DNA from: PALSA-612 sp963776375
GTDB taxonomy: Bacteria; Actinomycetota; Thermoleophilia; Gaiellales; Gaiellaceae
Reading direction: 5' to 3'
Assembly: GCA_963776375.1 (NCBI GenBank)
Contig: CAVZMF010000004.1
Location: forward strand, 382,284-446,283
DNA: 64,000 nt
The notes under the pieces were generated by a model, which worked only from the letters and a program-made list of their open reading frames with translations, was not told the DNA's origin and did not search any database. Made by a program: the position numbers and the translations under genes. Of this stretch, positions 1 through 8,588 are shown one piece after another (position 1 is the first letter of the stretch; every line of letters begins with the position of its first letter).

Positions 1-1319
1 TCGTCGATCGGCCCCTCGAAGGCGGCAGACAGGACGTGCCCGTCGAGGATGCGCGGATTCGCGTGGTCGAGAATCGCGGCCTCGACGCGCCGGCCGAGCA
101 GCGTCTCGGGCTCGCGCATGAAGTACTGGTCGAGCGCGTCCTCGCTGGCGACGAGGACGGCCAGGCCGTGTCCCCGCCGGCCTGCGCGGCCCCACTGCTG
201 CCGCAGGCTGGCCACGGTGCCGGGGAAGCCGACGGTGACGACCGCGTCGAGATGCCCGACGTCGATGCCCAGCTCGAGCGCGTCAGTCGCCGACACGCCG
301 AGCAGCTCGCCGGCGACGAGCCGCCGCTCGATGTCGCGTCGCTGAGCGGGCGTGTAGCCGGCGCGGTAGGGCGACAGCCGGTCGCGGTACTCGGCCCCGA
401 GGCGGTCGAGCGCGAAGCGGTGGATCAGCTCAGCGGCCCGGCGGCTCTTCGCGAACAGGAGCGTCCGGAGTCCCCGCGAGACGAGGTCGGCGAGCAGCTT
501 CGCGCCCTCCCCGAGCGCGCTCGCCCGCAGGTTGAGCTCGTCATCCGTGATCGGCGGGTTCCACAGGCAGATCGTCCGCTCCGCGCGCGGTGCCGAATCG
601 CCGGACACGACCGTCGCGGGCACGCCGAGGAGCGACTGCGCGAGCTCGCCGGGGTTGGCGATCGTGGCCGAGGCGAGCAGGAATTGCGGCTCGGCGCCGT
701 ACACGCGAGCCAGCCGCCGCAGGCGTCGGAGCACGTTCGCGACGTGCGAGCCGAAGACGCCGCGGTACACGTGCGCCTCGTCGACGACGACGTAACGGAG
801 GTTGGCGAGCACGTCCCCCCAGCGGTCGTGATGGGGGAGCACGCCCACGTGGAGCATGTCCGGGTTGGACAGGATCGCGTTCGCCCACTTGCGGATCTGC
901 CAGCGCCTGTCTGTCTCCGTGTCCCCGTCGTAGATCGCTGCCCGCAGCCTGGGAATGCCGAGCGCTTGCAGCGAGCGGGCCTGATCCTGCGCGAGAGCCT
1001 TCGTTGGGTACAGGTAGAGGACGCGCGTCTTCGGGTCGCGGGCGATCGCATCGAGGACGGGCAGGTTGAACGCCAGCGTCTTGCCGCTCGCGGTCCCGGT
1101 CGTGACGATCAGGTGCTCGTTGCGGCGGGCGGCCTCCCAGGCGTCGGCCTGGTGGCGGTAGAGCGAGGTGACGCCCTGCGCGACGAGCGCGCTCTTGACC
1201 CGTGGGTCGAGGTCGTCGGGGAACGGCTCGGCGACCGGCTCACGCGCCGGCTCGCTGCCGACGTACGCGATCTCCTCGCCGGTGAGGAGATCGTCCCAGG
1301 TCGCGCTCGAGACGCTCAC
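1..1319 (-). CDS. DEAD/DEAH-box helicase, YprA/MrfA-like (C-terminus beyond window)
   Basis: Superfamily 2 ATP-dependent helicase that reads leftward from a GTG at 1319 and stays open for 439 codons to the window edge, so the C-terminus is missing. Visible motifs: motif I TTGTASGKT (residues about 73-81), DEAH box in VVVDEAH (about 177-183), motif III SAT (about 216) and motif VI GRAGRRG (about 376). The spacing fits the YprA/MrfA group, whose members usually end in a zinc-binding DUF1998 domain used in DNA repair; that domain would lie outside the window. The GTG start overlaps the stop of the upstream methyltransferase (GTGA), so the two are probably translationally coupled. Helicase identity is firm; the subfamily is inferred. 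Confidence 0.88.
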   Translation of the reverse strand, partial: MSVSSATWDDLLTGEEIAYVGSEPAREPVAEPFPDDLDPRVKSALVAQGVTSLYRHQADAWEAARRNEHLIVTTGTASGKTLAFNLPVLDAIARDPKTRVLYLYPTKALAQDQARSLQALGIPRLRAAIYDGDTETDRRWQIRKWANAILSNPDMLHVGVLPHHDRWGDVLANLRYVVVDEAHVYRGVFGSHVANVLRRLRRLARVYGAEPQFLLASATIANPGELAQSLLGVPATVVSGDSAPRAERTICLWNPPITDDELNLRASALGEGAKLLADLVSRGLRTLLFAKSRRAAELIHRFALDRLGAEYRDRLSPYRAGYTPAQRRDIERRLVAGELLGVSATDALELGIDVGHLDAVVTVGFPGTVASLRQQWGRAGRRGHGLAVLVASEDALDQYFMREPETLLGRRVEAAILDHANPRILDGHVLSAAFEGPID

Positions 1320-1987
1320 CGTGCCGCGCGCAGCGCGAGCCAGTGCGGGTACTCACGCGGTGGGCAGACCGGCTCCTCGAAGGCCTCGATCCGCAGCCCC
1401 GCGCCCAGGAACGCCTGCAGGAGGTCGCCGAGAGGGAGGTGGACGGCGCCCACCCTCGCGCGCAGGCCGGTCGGCGAGATGCCGATCGCCTCGGTGTAAC
1501 GGCCGCGGTCGCCGTAGCCCGGGTGGAGCTCGGGGATGCCCAGCGCTTTGACGAAGCGCGAGTGCGGCCCGACGAAGCACGGATGCGGGCCTGTGTAGAC
1601 GAGCCGTCCTTGGGGCGCGAGCACGCGGACGGCCTCGGCGACCACCGCCTCGAAGTCGCCCACGTCCGTGTGCGTGAAGGCCGAGAAGACGAGGTCGAAC
1701 GACCTGTCGGCAAAGGGCAGGTCGGCGGCATCTCCCTGCAGCAACTCGGCGGAGTCGCCGGCGCGGGAGCGGGCGAGGCGGAGCTGGTCCTCCGAGATGT
1801 CGATGCCCGTCACTGTCCAGCCGAGCTCGTGCAGCGTCGCCAGGTGGAAGCCCGTGCCGCAGCAGAGATCGAGGCAGCGCCCCGGCCCGGGCCCGACCAG
1901 CCGGCGAACGACCTCGACGAGCTCCGGGCCGGGAACGAGGTGCTCGTCGTACCAGGCGGCGACGCCGTCGTAGTGCGCGGTGGGCAC
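1316..1987 (-). CDS. class I SAM-dependent methyltransferase
   Basis: Predicted soluble 223-residue methyltransferase of the Methyltransf_11/25 type. The SAM-binding glycine motif LDLCCGTGFHLA is at residues 39-50, followed by an acidic strand-2 end (GIDIS, about 60-64) and a DAADLPFADRSFD motif near residue 85, the normal order for a Rossmann-fold enzyme. The N-terminal MPTAHYDGVAAWYDEH resembles the lid helix of small-molecule methyltransferases. The substrate cannot be read from sequence. Its stop overlaps the GTG start of the helicase gene by four bases, making a two-gene leftward unit. Confidence 0.85.
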   Translation of the reverse strand: MPTAHYDGVAAWYDEHLVPGPELVEVVRRLVGPGPGRCLDLCCGTGFHLATLHELGWTVTGIDISEDQLRLARSRAGDSAELLQGDAADLPFADRSFDLVFSAFTHTDVGDFEAVVAEAVRVLAPQGRLVYTGPHPCFVGPHSRFVKALGIPELHPGYGDRGRYTEAIGISPTGLRARVGAVHLPLGDLLQAFLGAGLRIEAFEEPVCPPREYPHWLALRAAR

Positions 1988-2092
1988 GAGCCGATCGTAG
2001 CCCCGCCCGCCAAGTGTGACGGCTGCGACAGTCCCAGGGTGACGAAGGCGAGCCGCACGGAGCGGTGAGCCGCGATCGGCGGTCCGGGAGGT

Positions 2093-2617
2093 ATGGAAAG
2101 AGGATGGGTCGCCAAGTGGGGAGTGCGATTCACGCTCGGTCTGGCGACCGTCGCCGCCGCTTCCGCGTTCGCCACAGTCGCGGTCGCCCGGGTTCTCGAC
2201 TCCGCGCCCCCGACCGGCGATCCGGTCACGTTCTTGCGATCGGTTGTCGCGCAGATCGCCGCCAACGACTACGCCGCGGCCTGGCTGACGCTGTCGCCGG
2301 CGCAGCAGGAGCTCGTGCCCCAGGCCCGGTACGTGCGCTGCGAGTCCGCCAGTCCGATCCCGGGCCGGCTGACCTCGCTCCAGGCTCTTCGCGTGCGCGA
2401 CGAGCAGATCGCCGTCGCCGGAAGCACAGGTCTCTCAGCCGCCAGCGCCGTCACCTTTCGCATCGTGATCACGGAGCCGGCGTTGCACGAGAGCGTCGCC
2501 GTCGTCCACACCGTCCACGCCGTTTGGGCCGACAGGCGCTGGTCGTGGGTTCTCCCCGCACAGCGGCTCGAGCTCGACCGCTCGGTAACCTGCGGCGCTC
2601 CGGCGATCCCTCGCTAG
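2093..2617 (+). CDS. membrane-anchored or secreted hypothetical protein
   Basis: 174-residue protein of unknown function. An N-terminal hydrophobic segment (about residues 10-34, rich in Ala/Val after a short basic start) looks like a signal anchor or signal peptide. The remainder is soluble, with two cysteines (about 83 and 168) that could pair outside the cell. The pattern of a short helical region (SVVAQIAANDYAAAW) followed by beta-rich sequence resembles NTF2-like extracellular domains, but this is only an impression. The ATG at 2093 has a purine-rich stretch directly before it; an in-frame GTG at 2123 is an alternative start. It sits alone between divergent and downstream genes. Confidence 0.6.
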   Translation: MERGWVAKWGVRFTLGLATVAAASAFATVAVARVLDSAPPTGDPVTFLRSVVAQIAANDYAAAWLTLSPAQQELVPQARYVRCESASPIPGRLTSLQALRVRDEQIAVAGSTGLSAASAVTFRIVITEPALHESVAVVHTVHAVWADRRWSWVLPAQRLELDRSVTCGAPAIPR

Positions 2618-2653
2618 CCCGCCGACTGGACGCTCCGGCGTAACGTTCGCGCC

Positions 2654-3430
2654 GTGAGCGTTCCGCGTTGTCTGACCGTCGCCGGCTCCGACTCGGGGGG
2701 AGGCGCCGGAATCCAGGCGGACTTGAAGGCCTTCGCCGCGGCGGGCTGCCACGGAACGAGCGCGATCGTCGCGCTGACCGCGCAGAACACGGTTGGCGTG
2801 ACGGCCGTCCACGAGGTGCCACGCGAGTTCGTGCGCGCCCAGCTCGACGCCGTGTTCGTGGACATCGGCGTCGACGCGGCCAAGACGGGCATGCTCTTCT
2901 CGGCGTCGATCATCGAGACCGTCGCCGACGTGCTTTCCTCGCACTCGGTGCCGCTCGTCGTCGACCCGGTGATGGTGGCCAGCTCGGGCGCGCGCCTGCT
3001 GCGCGAGGATGCGGTCGAGACGCTGGTCGGCCGCCTGTTCCCGCTGGCGACGGTGATCACGCCGAACCTGCTCGAGGCGGAGGCGCTCGCCGGCGGCGTG
3101 GCGCCCCGCGACGAGCTGGCCCGGCGTCTCTACGAGCTCGGACCGGGCGCCGTGATCGTCACCGGCGGCCACGGCGAAGAGGCCGTCGACACGCTCTACG
3201 ACGGCGAGCGCATCGTCGAGATCGCGGTTCCGCGCCACGACGTCGCGGCGACGCATGGGGCCGGGTGCACGCACTCCGCGACGCTCGCGGCCCTGCTTGC
3301 GCGGGGATTCGAGCTCGAGGAGGCGGCGAGGCGCTCGGCTGAGGTCGCGGCCGGTGCGGTCCTCCACGGCCTCGCCGGGATCGGCGCAGGGGAGGGTCCT
3401 GTCGACGTGTTCGGCCTGGAGGCGCGGTGA
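2654..3430 (+). CDS. thiD: hydroxymethylpyrimidine/phosphomethylpyrimidine kinase
   Basis: Ribokinase-like kinase that phosphorylates HMP and HMP-phosphate in thiamine synthesis. At 258 residues it has the usual family length. The N-terminus LTVAGSDSGGGAGIQADLK is the ThiD signature and the C-terminal GAGCTHSATLAA (about 200-211) carries the catalytic cysteine and anion-hole glycines. The start is a GTG. The stop overlaps the start of the next gene, thiL (GTGA), so two steps of the thiamine pathway are coupled. No thiE, thiC or thiG lies nearby and no riboswitch could be recognised in the short leader. Confidence 0.95.
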   Translation: MSVPRCLTVAGSDSGGGAGIQADLKAFAAAGCHGTSAIVALTAQNTVGVTAVHEVPREFVRAQLDAVFVDIGVDAAKTGMLFSASIIETVADVLSSHSVPLVVDPVMVASSGARLLREDAVETLVGRLFPLATVITPNLLEAEALAGGVAPRDELARRLYELGPGAVIVTGGHGEEAVDTLYDGERIVEIAVPRHDVAATHGAGCTHSATLAALLARGFELEEAARRSAEVAAGAVLHGLAGIGAGEGPVDVFGLEAR

Positions 3431-4242
3431 AGCTCTCCGAGCTGGGTGAGTTCGGACTGCTGGCAGAGCTCGAGCGGCAGGGGCTCGTCCGCGAGATCGC
3501 GGACGACGCGGCGCAACTCTCGGACGGGCTCGTGGTCACGCAGGACGCGCTCGTCGAGGGCGTGCACTTTCGGGCCGACATGGTCTCGCGGCGAGATCTC
3601 GGCTTCCGGGCGGCGGCGGTCAACCTCAGCGATCTGGCCGCGTCGGGGGCGGTTCCCGAGTGCCTGATCGTGACGCTTGCGCTGCCGGGCGGGACGGAGG
3701 TCGACGAGGTGCTCGAGCTCTACGAGGGCATCGCCGAGGCGGGTGTGCCGGTCGTCGGCGGCGACACGACGGCCGCGCCGCAGCTCGTCGTGTCCGTGAC
3801 CGCGATCGGCCGGTCGGAGCGGGTGCCCGGGCGCGGAGGCGCCTGTCCGGGCGACCGCCTCGTCGTCACCGGGCCGCTCGGGGCCGCCGGCGCCGCGTTT
3901 CGCGAAGGGCGTCTCGTCCGGCCGCCGCTTCGGCTCGAGGAGGGGCGCCGCCTTGCCGCCGACGCGCACGCGCTGCTCGACATCTCGGACGGCCTGGCCC
4001 AGGACGCCGGCCACATCGCCGAGCGCTCCGGCTGCCGTGTCGTCGTCGACCTCGACCGGGTGCCGCTCGCTCCCGGCGCGACCGTCGACGACCTCGCGTT
4101 CGGCGAGGACTACGAGTTGCTCGCGGCCGTTCCCGGCCCGTCCGAGCTCACGGAGATCGGCGCCTGCGAGCAGGGCAGCGGCGTCGAGCTCCTGCGCGGC
4201 GGGCAGCCCGTGGAGCTGGGCGGATACCGCCATTTCACCTGA
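3427..4242 (+). CDS. thiL: thiamine-monophosphate kinase
   Basis: Makes thiamine pyrophosphate from thiamine monophosphate with ATP. The 271-residue product shows the AIR-synthase-like ThiL motifs in order: acidic DDAAQLSDGLVVTQDALVEG with VHF (about 24-47), NLSDLAASGA (about 63), VVGGDTTAAPQ (about 110) and DISDGLAQDAGHIAE (about 185). It is somewhat shorter than the ~320-residue E. coli enzyme, as is common in actinobacteria. It starts at a GTG overlapping the thiD stop by four bases. A 46-base gap separates it from the permease gene downstream. Confidence 0.95.
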   Translation: MKLSELGEFGLLAELERQGLVREIADDAAQLSDGLVVTQDALVEGVHFRADMVSRRDLGFRAAAVNLSDLAASGAVPECLIVTLALPGGTEVDEVLELYEGIAEAGVPVVGGDTTAAPQLVVSVTAIGRSERVPGRGGACPGDRLVVTGPLGAAGAAFREGRLVRPPLRLEEGRRLAADAHALLDISDGLAQDAGHIAERSGCRVVVDLDRVPLAPGATVDDLAFGEDYELLAAVPGPSELTEIGACEQGSGVELLRGGQPVELGGYRHFT

Positions 4243-4288
4243 CGGTCTCGCGCCAACCGCCGTCTGGTGATAAGCGTATGACCCTCCG

Positions 4289-5347
4289 GTGGGCGTCTAC
4301 GCGCTGAAGCGGACCGTCTGGGCGGGCGTGCTGTTCCTCGGGCTCTCGACCGTCACGTTCGTCATCTTCTTCGTGCTGCCCCATGTCGACCCCGGCCGCC
4401 GCCGGCGTCGACTCGGCTTCACGCCGCCGTCGCCCCTGAACGTCGACCGACACCAGAGCGTCGTCCACGAGTACGGCCAGTACATGTGGAATCTGTTCCA
4501 CGGGTCGCTCGGCCAGTCGTCGTCGACCGGCCAGGACGTCCTGACGATCGTGACCAACGTGACCCCGGCCACGGCCAGCCTCGTGCTCGGCGGCGCCGTA
4601 ATCTGGATGATCATCGCCGTGCCGCTGGGGCTGGTCTCCGCGCTCCGTCCGCGCTCGCGGACCGGCAGGACGGTCGGCGCGGTCTTCCTCCTCGGCATGT
4701 GCGCGCAGCCGCTCTGGCTCGGGCTCCTGCTCTCGTGGCTGTTCGGCGTGCGCCTCGGCTGGTTGCCGCCCGGCGGCTACTGCGACGCGCTCGGCCCGGA
4801 GCCGGACTGCGGCGGGCCGATCCCCTGGTCGCAGCACATGATCCTGCCCTGGATCGCCTTCGCGCTCCTGTTCGCCGGGGTCTACGCGCGGATGATCCGG
4901 ACGAACGCGACCGACGTCCTCCGCAGCGGCCACGTCCGGACGGCCCGGACGAAGGGTGTTGCCGACTGGGCGCTGTTGCGCTCCCACGTGTTCGCAGCCA
5001 GCGTGAAGCCCGTGCTGACGATGCTCGTGCTCGACATCGGCGGCCTGGCGATGGGGGCGTTCGTGGGCGCGTCGATCTTCGTCGAGGAGGCGTTCGGCAT
5101 CAACGGTCTGGGCCGGACGATCGCTCAGGCGGCGCAGCGCCGCGACTTCCCGCTGCTGGCCGGCGCAATCCTGTTCATCGCCGCGCTGGTTGCGATCGTC
5201 AACCTCGTCGCCGACCTGCTCGCGGCTCTCGCCGACCCGCGTGAGCTCCCCGCGCGCCGGGAGCGGGCGGGTCAGGCGATTTCACCGGCTGATTCTCGAG
5301 TCGGTTCGCGTCGGCGCGCCGAACTTCCGGCTGTTGAGCACGGTTAG
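4289..5347 (+). CDS. ABC transporter permease, DppB/OppB type (orphan)
   Basis: Inner-membrane permease for peptide or nickel-type ABC importers (BPD_transp_1). The N-terminal YALKRTVWAGVLFLGLSTVTF and the following hydrophobic segments match DppB topology of six helices. The EAA-type cytoplasmic loop is seen around INGLGRTIAQAAQRRDFPL (about residues 270-288). After the usual family end (LADPREL) about 25 extra residues rich in Arg/Ala follow. No partner permease, ATPase or binding protein lies beside it; the only solute-binding domain of this class in the window is in the cyclase fusion near 23 kb. It starts at a GTG at 4289 and converges with the repeat protein downstream. Confidence 0.85.
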   Translation: MGVYALKRTVWAGVLFLGLSTVTFVIFFVLPHVDPGRRRRRLGFTPPSPLNVDRHQSVVHEYGQYMWNLFHGSLGQSSSTGQDVLTIVTNVTPATASLVLGGAVIWMIIAVPLGLVSALRPRSRTGRTVGAVFLLGMCAQPLWLGLLLSWLFGVRLGWLPPGGYCDALGPEPDCGGPIPWSQHMILPWIAFALLFAGVYARMIRTNATDVLRSGHVRTARTKGVADWALLRSHVFAASVKPVLTMLVLDIGGLAMGAFVGASIFVEEAFGINGLGRTIAQAAQRRDFPLLAGAILFIAALVAIVNLVADLLAALADPRELPARRERAGQAISPADSRVGSRRRAELPAVEHG

Positions 5348-5349
5348 CG

Positions 5350-7224
5350 TCAGCACTTCGCGCAGCCGATCGGCACCCGCAGGGCCTTCACGAGCGATTG
5401 CCCGACGCGCAACTCGACGCGCCAGGCTCCGCTCGGAAGCACCGGGTTCGCGCGCATGAAGCTGCTGATCTTCACTTGCGGGGGCTTCTTGATCTCGCCG
5501 AGGAGCTTCCCGTTCGGCCAGTACCAGCGGACGGCGACCGCCTGTCCCGGCTTCGGCAGGCTGCCGAAGACGAAGACGGCCCAGACCTCGTGCGCTTTCG
5601 CCGGAACGTTCGAAATCGGCGGCCCGCCGTGCGTGCGACTGAGAAACGCGCGAGCGACCAGACCCTCGGGCGGCGGCGGTAGCACGACGGCCGCCAGCTG
5701 TTGCGGCAGCGTCCGGCCGCCGCTCGCGCCGGTCAGCACCGCGACGAACCCACCGGGCAGCAAGCGTCCCGGGGTCAGCTTCTCGGTGAGTCGGAACGAC
5801 CCGGCCACGCGGAGCTCGGTGGTCAGCACCGGTGGGCCCGACACGCCGCGAATCTCGATCCGGACGTTGGCAGAGTTCGCAGCGAAGCCGCGCAGGAGCA
5901 CGGTGCCCGACGCTGCGCTGTTCACCCACCGCACGCGAAACTCGGGCTGCTGAAGGCTGACCTCGACCCTCGTGCCGGCGCTCTTGGCGGCGAAGCGCGC
6001 CGTGACGCGCTTCGTCGACGCCACCGTGGTCACGCAGGTCTTCGGCTGCCCCGAACACGCGTCGTTCCAGCGTGTGAAGACGAAGCCGGGCGACGGGATC
6101 GCCCGCAGGCTGAGACGCGTTCCGGCGGACAGCTCGCTGGAGCAGCGGAATCTGCCCGAGCCGCAATCGATCTGCTGCGTCCCCGTCGTCGAGCTGACGA
6201 CGCGTCCGTTCCCGGAGACGCTGACGACGACGCCGATCTTCGGCTGCGTCGACGAAGGCGGAGGCGGCTGCGGCGGAACCGGCTTCTCGCCGGGATCGAG
6301 CCTGGGCGGCTTGACGAACGAGATGTTCGCTGTCTTCTCCGCGTCCATGACCAGCGTGCACGCCTTGCCGTGGTAGGGGTTGAGCTTGTTGCCCTGTTCT
6401 CGGCAGCCGTCGCTCCAGCTGTCGATCCTCCAGCCGGCGGCAGGAGTCGCCGTCAGCACGACCTTCGTCTTGGACGGGAACGACGCCTTGCAGCTCTCGT
6501 TGCAGGCGATGCCGGCCGGTGAGCTCCTCACCTGCCCCCGCCCGGTGATGAAGAGGAGAAGCGTGGGGGCCGGACTGAAGTAGACATAGATCGAGTCGTT
6601 GTCGTTGAGGACGAACGTGCAGGTCGACCCCGCGTACGGCGTGAGCTTGTTGCCCTGCTCCTGGCAGGCGCCCGGCGACCAGCGGAGGATCGACGCGCCC
6701 GCCTTGGGGACGGCCGTCAGCGTGACCTTCGTCCCGTGCGGAAACGACGCCTTGCAGGGCTGATCGCAGTCGATGCCCGCGGGTGAGCTCGTGATCCGGC
6801 CCGACCCGGTGCCGAGGAAATACACGTTGAGCGTCGGTGCCGGCTCGAAGTAGACGTAGACGGAGATGGCGTCGCTGAGGGTGAAGGTGCAGGTCGGCCC
6901 GTTCGGCGGCAGGGTGCCGTTGCCCTGCTCGCGGCAGACTCTCGGGGGCCAGCGAAGGATCGACGAGCCGAGCGCGGGCGTTGCCGTCAGCGTCACGGTC
7001 GTGCCCGACGGGAAGCTCGCTGCACATGGCTTGTCGCAGTCGATCCCCTGCGGCGAGCTCCTGATGCGCCCGGTCCCGGCACCGAGGAAGTACACCGAGA
7101 GCGTGACCTGCTGCGAGGCCTGGTGCCGGCCACTCGGCGCCGCATTGCCCGACGCGGAGGTCAGGGTTCCACACAGCGCCGCGAGCGCGACGGCCCCGAG
7201 CGCAAGCCGGCCGAACCTAGCCAA
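5350..7224 (-). CDS. secreted protein with tandem InlB-type beta repeats
   Basis: 624-residue exported protein. The N-terminus (FGRLALGAVALAALCGTLTSASG) is a signal peptide. Three near-tandem modules of about 88 residues follow (roughly 40-125, 126-213, 214-300) and a diverged fourth (about 330-400). Each holds a G-x-G-x-(I/V)-x-S-S-P-x-G-I-x-C core, a second cysteine, FPxGTxVTLTA, and a tryptophan segment. This is the divergent InlB B-repeat (Flg_new_2) pattern, with paired cysteines that could form disulfides. A Pro-rich linker (about 305-325) separates the blocks, and the C-terminal third looks like Ig-like beta domains. The start is a TTG preceded by AGGGAG at good spacing. A cell-surface role is inferred. 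Confidence 0.75.
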   Translation of the reverse strand: MARFGRLALGAVALAALCGTLTSASGNAAPSGRHQASQQVTLSVYFLGAGTGRIRSSPQGIDCDKPCAASFPSGTTVTLTATPALGSSILRWPPRVCREQGNGTLPPNGPTCTFTLSDAISVYVYFEPAPTLNVYFLGTGSGRITSSPAGIDCDQPCKASFPHGTKVTLTAVPKAGASILRWSPGACQEQGNKLTPYAGSTCTFVLNDNDSIYVYFSPAPTLLLFITGRGQVRSSPAGIACNESCKASFPSKTKVVLTATPAAGWRIDSWSDGCREQGNKLNPYHGKACTLVMDAEKTANISFVKPPRLDPGEKPVPPQPPPPSSTQPKIGVVVSVSGNGRVVSSTTGTQQIDCGSGRFRCSSELSAGTRLSLRAIPSPGFVFTRWNDACSGQPKTCVTTVASTKRVTARFAAKSAGTRVEVSLQQPEFRVRWVNSAASGTVLLRGFAANSANVRIEIRGVSGPPVLTTELRVAGSFRLTEKLTPGRLLPGGFVAVLTGASGGRTLPQQLAAVVLPPPPEGLVARAFLSRTHGGPPISNVPAKAHEVWAVFVFGSLPKPGQAVAVRWYWPNGKLLGEIKKPPQVKISSFMRANPVLPSGAWRVELRVGQSLVKALRVPIGCAKC

Positions 7225-7299
7225 GGACGCTCCCTGGCTCCGCCGCTCCTGTCGCCGGCCTGTCCTCAGCGTGGTTCATCGAACTCCCCCTCCCTTGAC

Positions 7300-7328
7300 A
7301 ATGTACGCCCCGTCGACGACGTCGACAA
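7300..7328 (-). promoter_or_regulatory. possible sigma-70-like promoter of the repeat-protein gene
   Basis: On the minus strand TTGTCG (7323-7328) and TACATT (7300-7305) are separated by 17 bases, about 76 bases before the TTG start at 7224. The spacer contains the palindrome GTCGAC twice. Consensus match only. Confidence 0.3.
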
Positions 7329-7386
7329 CCTTCGCCCGAGAGGGGGAGTCGTGCGTACGACGAGATTGTCCAGTCCAGCGTGAGCG

Positions 7387-7701
7387 TCAGCCCAGCCAGC
7401 GTCCCCAGGCTTTCTCGAAATAGGCGCGTGGCCGGGCGCCGATGACCGTCTGCTGCGGCTCGCCGTTCTCGAAGAGGATCACGGTGGGAATGGAGAGCAC
7501 GCCGTAGCGCGAGGCGTAGTTCGGGTTGTCGTCGATGTTCACCTTCGTGAACGAGATGCCCGGCTTCTCCTCCGCGAACTGCTCGAGGATCGGCGTGATC
7601 GCCCGGCACGGCCCGCACCACGGGGCCCAGAAGTCGACGACGACAGGTCCGTCCGCCTGCAGGACGTCGGCCTCGAACGTCTCGTCGGTGACCTCCTTCA
7701 C
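7387..7701 (-). CDS. thioredoxin
   Basis: 104-residue thioredoxin, the standard family size, acting as a cytoplasmic dithiol reductant. The active site WCGPC lies at residues 28-32 within VVDFWAPWCGPC, and the cis-proline segment SIPTV is at about 70-74. The frame is open further upstream, but the GTG at 7701 gives the normal thioredoxin N-terminus (KEVTDETFEADVL) and is chosen. It lies between two leftward genes, with about 160 bases of leader to the repeat protein downstream and 71 bases to the PAP2 gene upstream. No reductase gene lies nearby. Confidence 0.93.
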   Translation of the reverse strand: MKEVTDETFEADVLQADGPVVVDFWAPWCGPCRAITPILEQFAEEKPGISFTKVNIDDNPNYASRYGVLSIPTVILFENGEPQQTVIGARPRAYFEKAWGRWLG

Positions 7702-7772
7702 CGCCGAGGATGGTACCGCCAGGCTAGGGCGGCCCTCCGTCCCCAGGAAGGCGGCACGACGAGCGTGGCTGA

Positions 7773-8435
7773 TCAGCCTCGCCGGGCTGATCGTGCGAGG
7801 GCGATTTGGACGATGCCGAAGCTGGCAAGGACGACCGCGAGGCCGAGGGTTGCGCCGGCGAGGGCGTCGGAGAGCCAGTGCACCTGGAGGTAGGTGCGGC
7901 TCCACACCATTCCGGCCGTTGCGAGTGCCGCGAGGGCGTACCAGAGCGTTCGCTTTCCACTGGGTTTGCTGAAGAGGAGGACGAGCGCGACCGCGGTCGC
8001 ACTCGCATAGGCGGCGTGGCCGGACGGGAAGGATGAGCCGTGCGGGTTGAGCATGTGGCCCGGGGGTCGCGGCCGGTCGACTAGCGCCTTGATCAGGTTG
8101 CCGAGCAGCGGCGTGAGGGCCTCGGCGAGGGCGAAGGCGATCAGCGCCGCCCACCGGCGCGCGATGAGAAGCACGAGGCCGATCGCGGAGAGCGTGAGTG
8201 CGCGCCAGACACCGCGGCCGAGGTCGTCGAAGACGAGCGCAAGGTGCTTGAGGACGGGTGTCTGGATGTCCTGCATCAGCTCCGACCAGCGGCTGTCGAT
8301 CGTGAGCGGCCCGGCGGGGATCAGGAACGCGACCAGCACCACCGATGCGAGCAGCGCGCCCCCCAGGGCGGCGGCCCGGCCGGGGTGGGCGAAGAACTCC
8401 TCCCGTCGCTGGAGCAACCGCGTCCTCAGCGTCAT
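7773..8435 (-). CDS. PAP2-family membrane phosphatase
   Basis: 220-residue integral membrane phosphatase of the phosphatidic acid phosphatase type 2 superfamily, acting on lipid phosphates or undecaprenyl pyrophosphate. The three catalytic motifs are present in order: K-A-L-V-D-R-P-R-P (about 121-129), PSGHA (about 142-146) and SRTYLQVHWLSD (about 180-191). About five or six hydrophobic segments are visible. It is followed on the same strand by thioredoxin and preceded by the diacylglycerol-kinase-like gene, so a lipid-phosphate link with the latter is plausible. Confidence 0.9.
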   Translation of the reverse strand: MTLRTRLLQRREEFFAHPGRAAALGGALLASVVLVAFLIPAGPLTIDSRWSELMQDIQTPVLKHLALVFDDLGRGVWRALTLSAIGLVLLIARRWAALIAFALAEALTPLLGNLIKALVDRPRPPGHMLNPHGSSFPSGHAAYASATAVALVLLFSKPSGKRTLWYALAALATAGMVWSRTYLQVHWLSDALAGATLGLAVVLASFGIVQIALARSARRG

Positions 8436-8588
8436 TGGCTATACGCCGCCCGCGGCTCACCAAGACCGCCGAGCGCGCGTTTGGCGTCCGCCCCGCCTGC
8501 GGCGGCTCCACTCACGGACCACGGTGAATCGCTCCGGCGTCGACAGGACGGCTTGGCGCCGTTCGAAGGCATTTTCCCGGGCAGTGCC

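Noticed and set aside
36..1499. Long plus-strand open frame over the helicase and methyltransferase
   Set aside because: It is the antisense shadow of two clear minus-strand genes in very GC-rich DNA; its product is low-complexity Arg/Glu-rich sequence.
7387..8511. Thioredoxin with a 270-residue N-terminal extension
   Set aside because: The extension is the shadow of the PAP2 gene on the same strand in another frame; the GTG at 7701 gives a normal thioredoxin.
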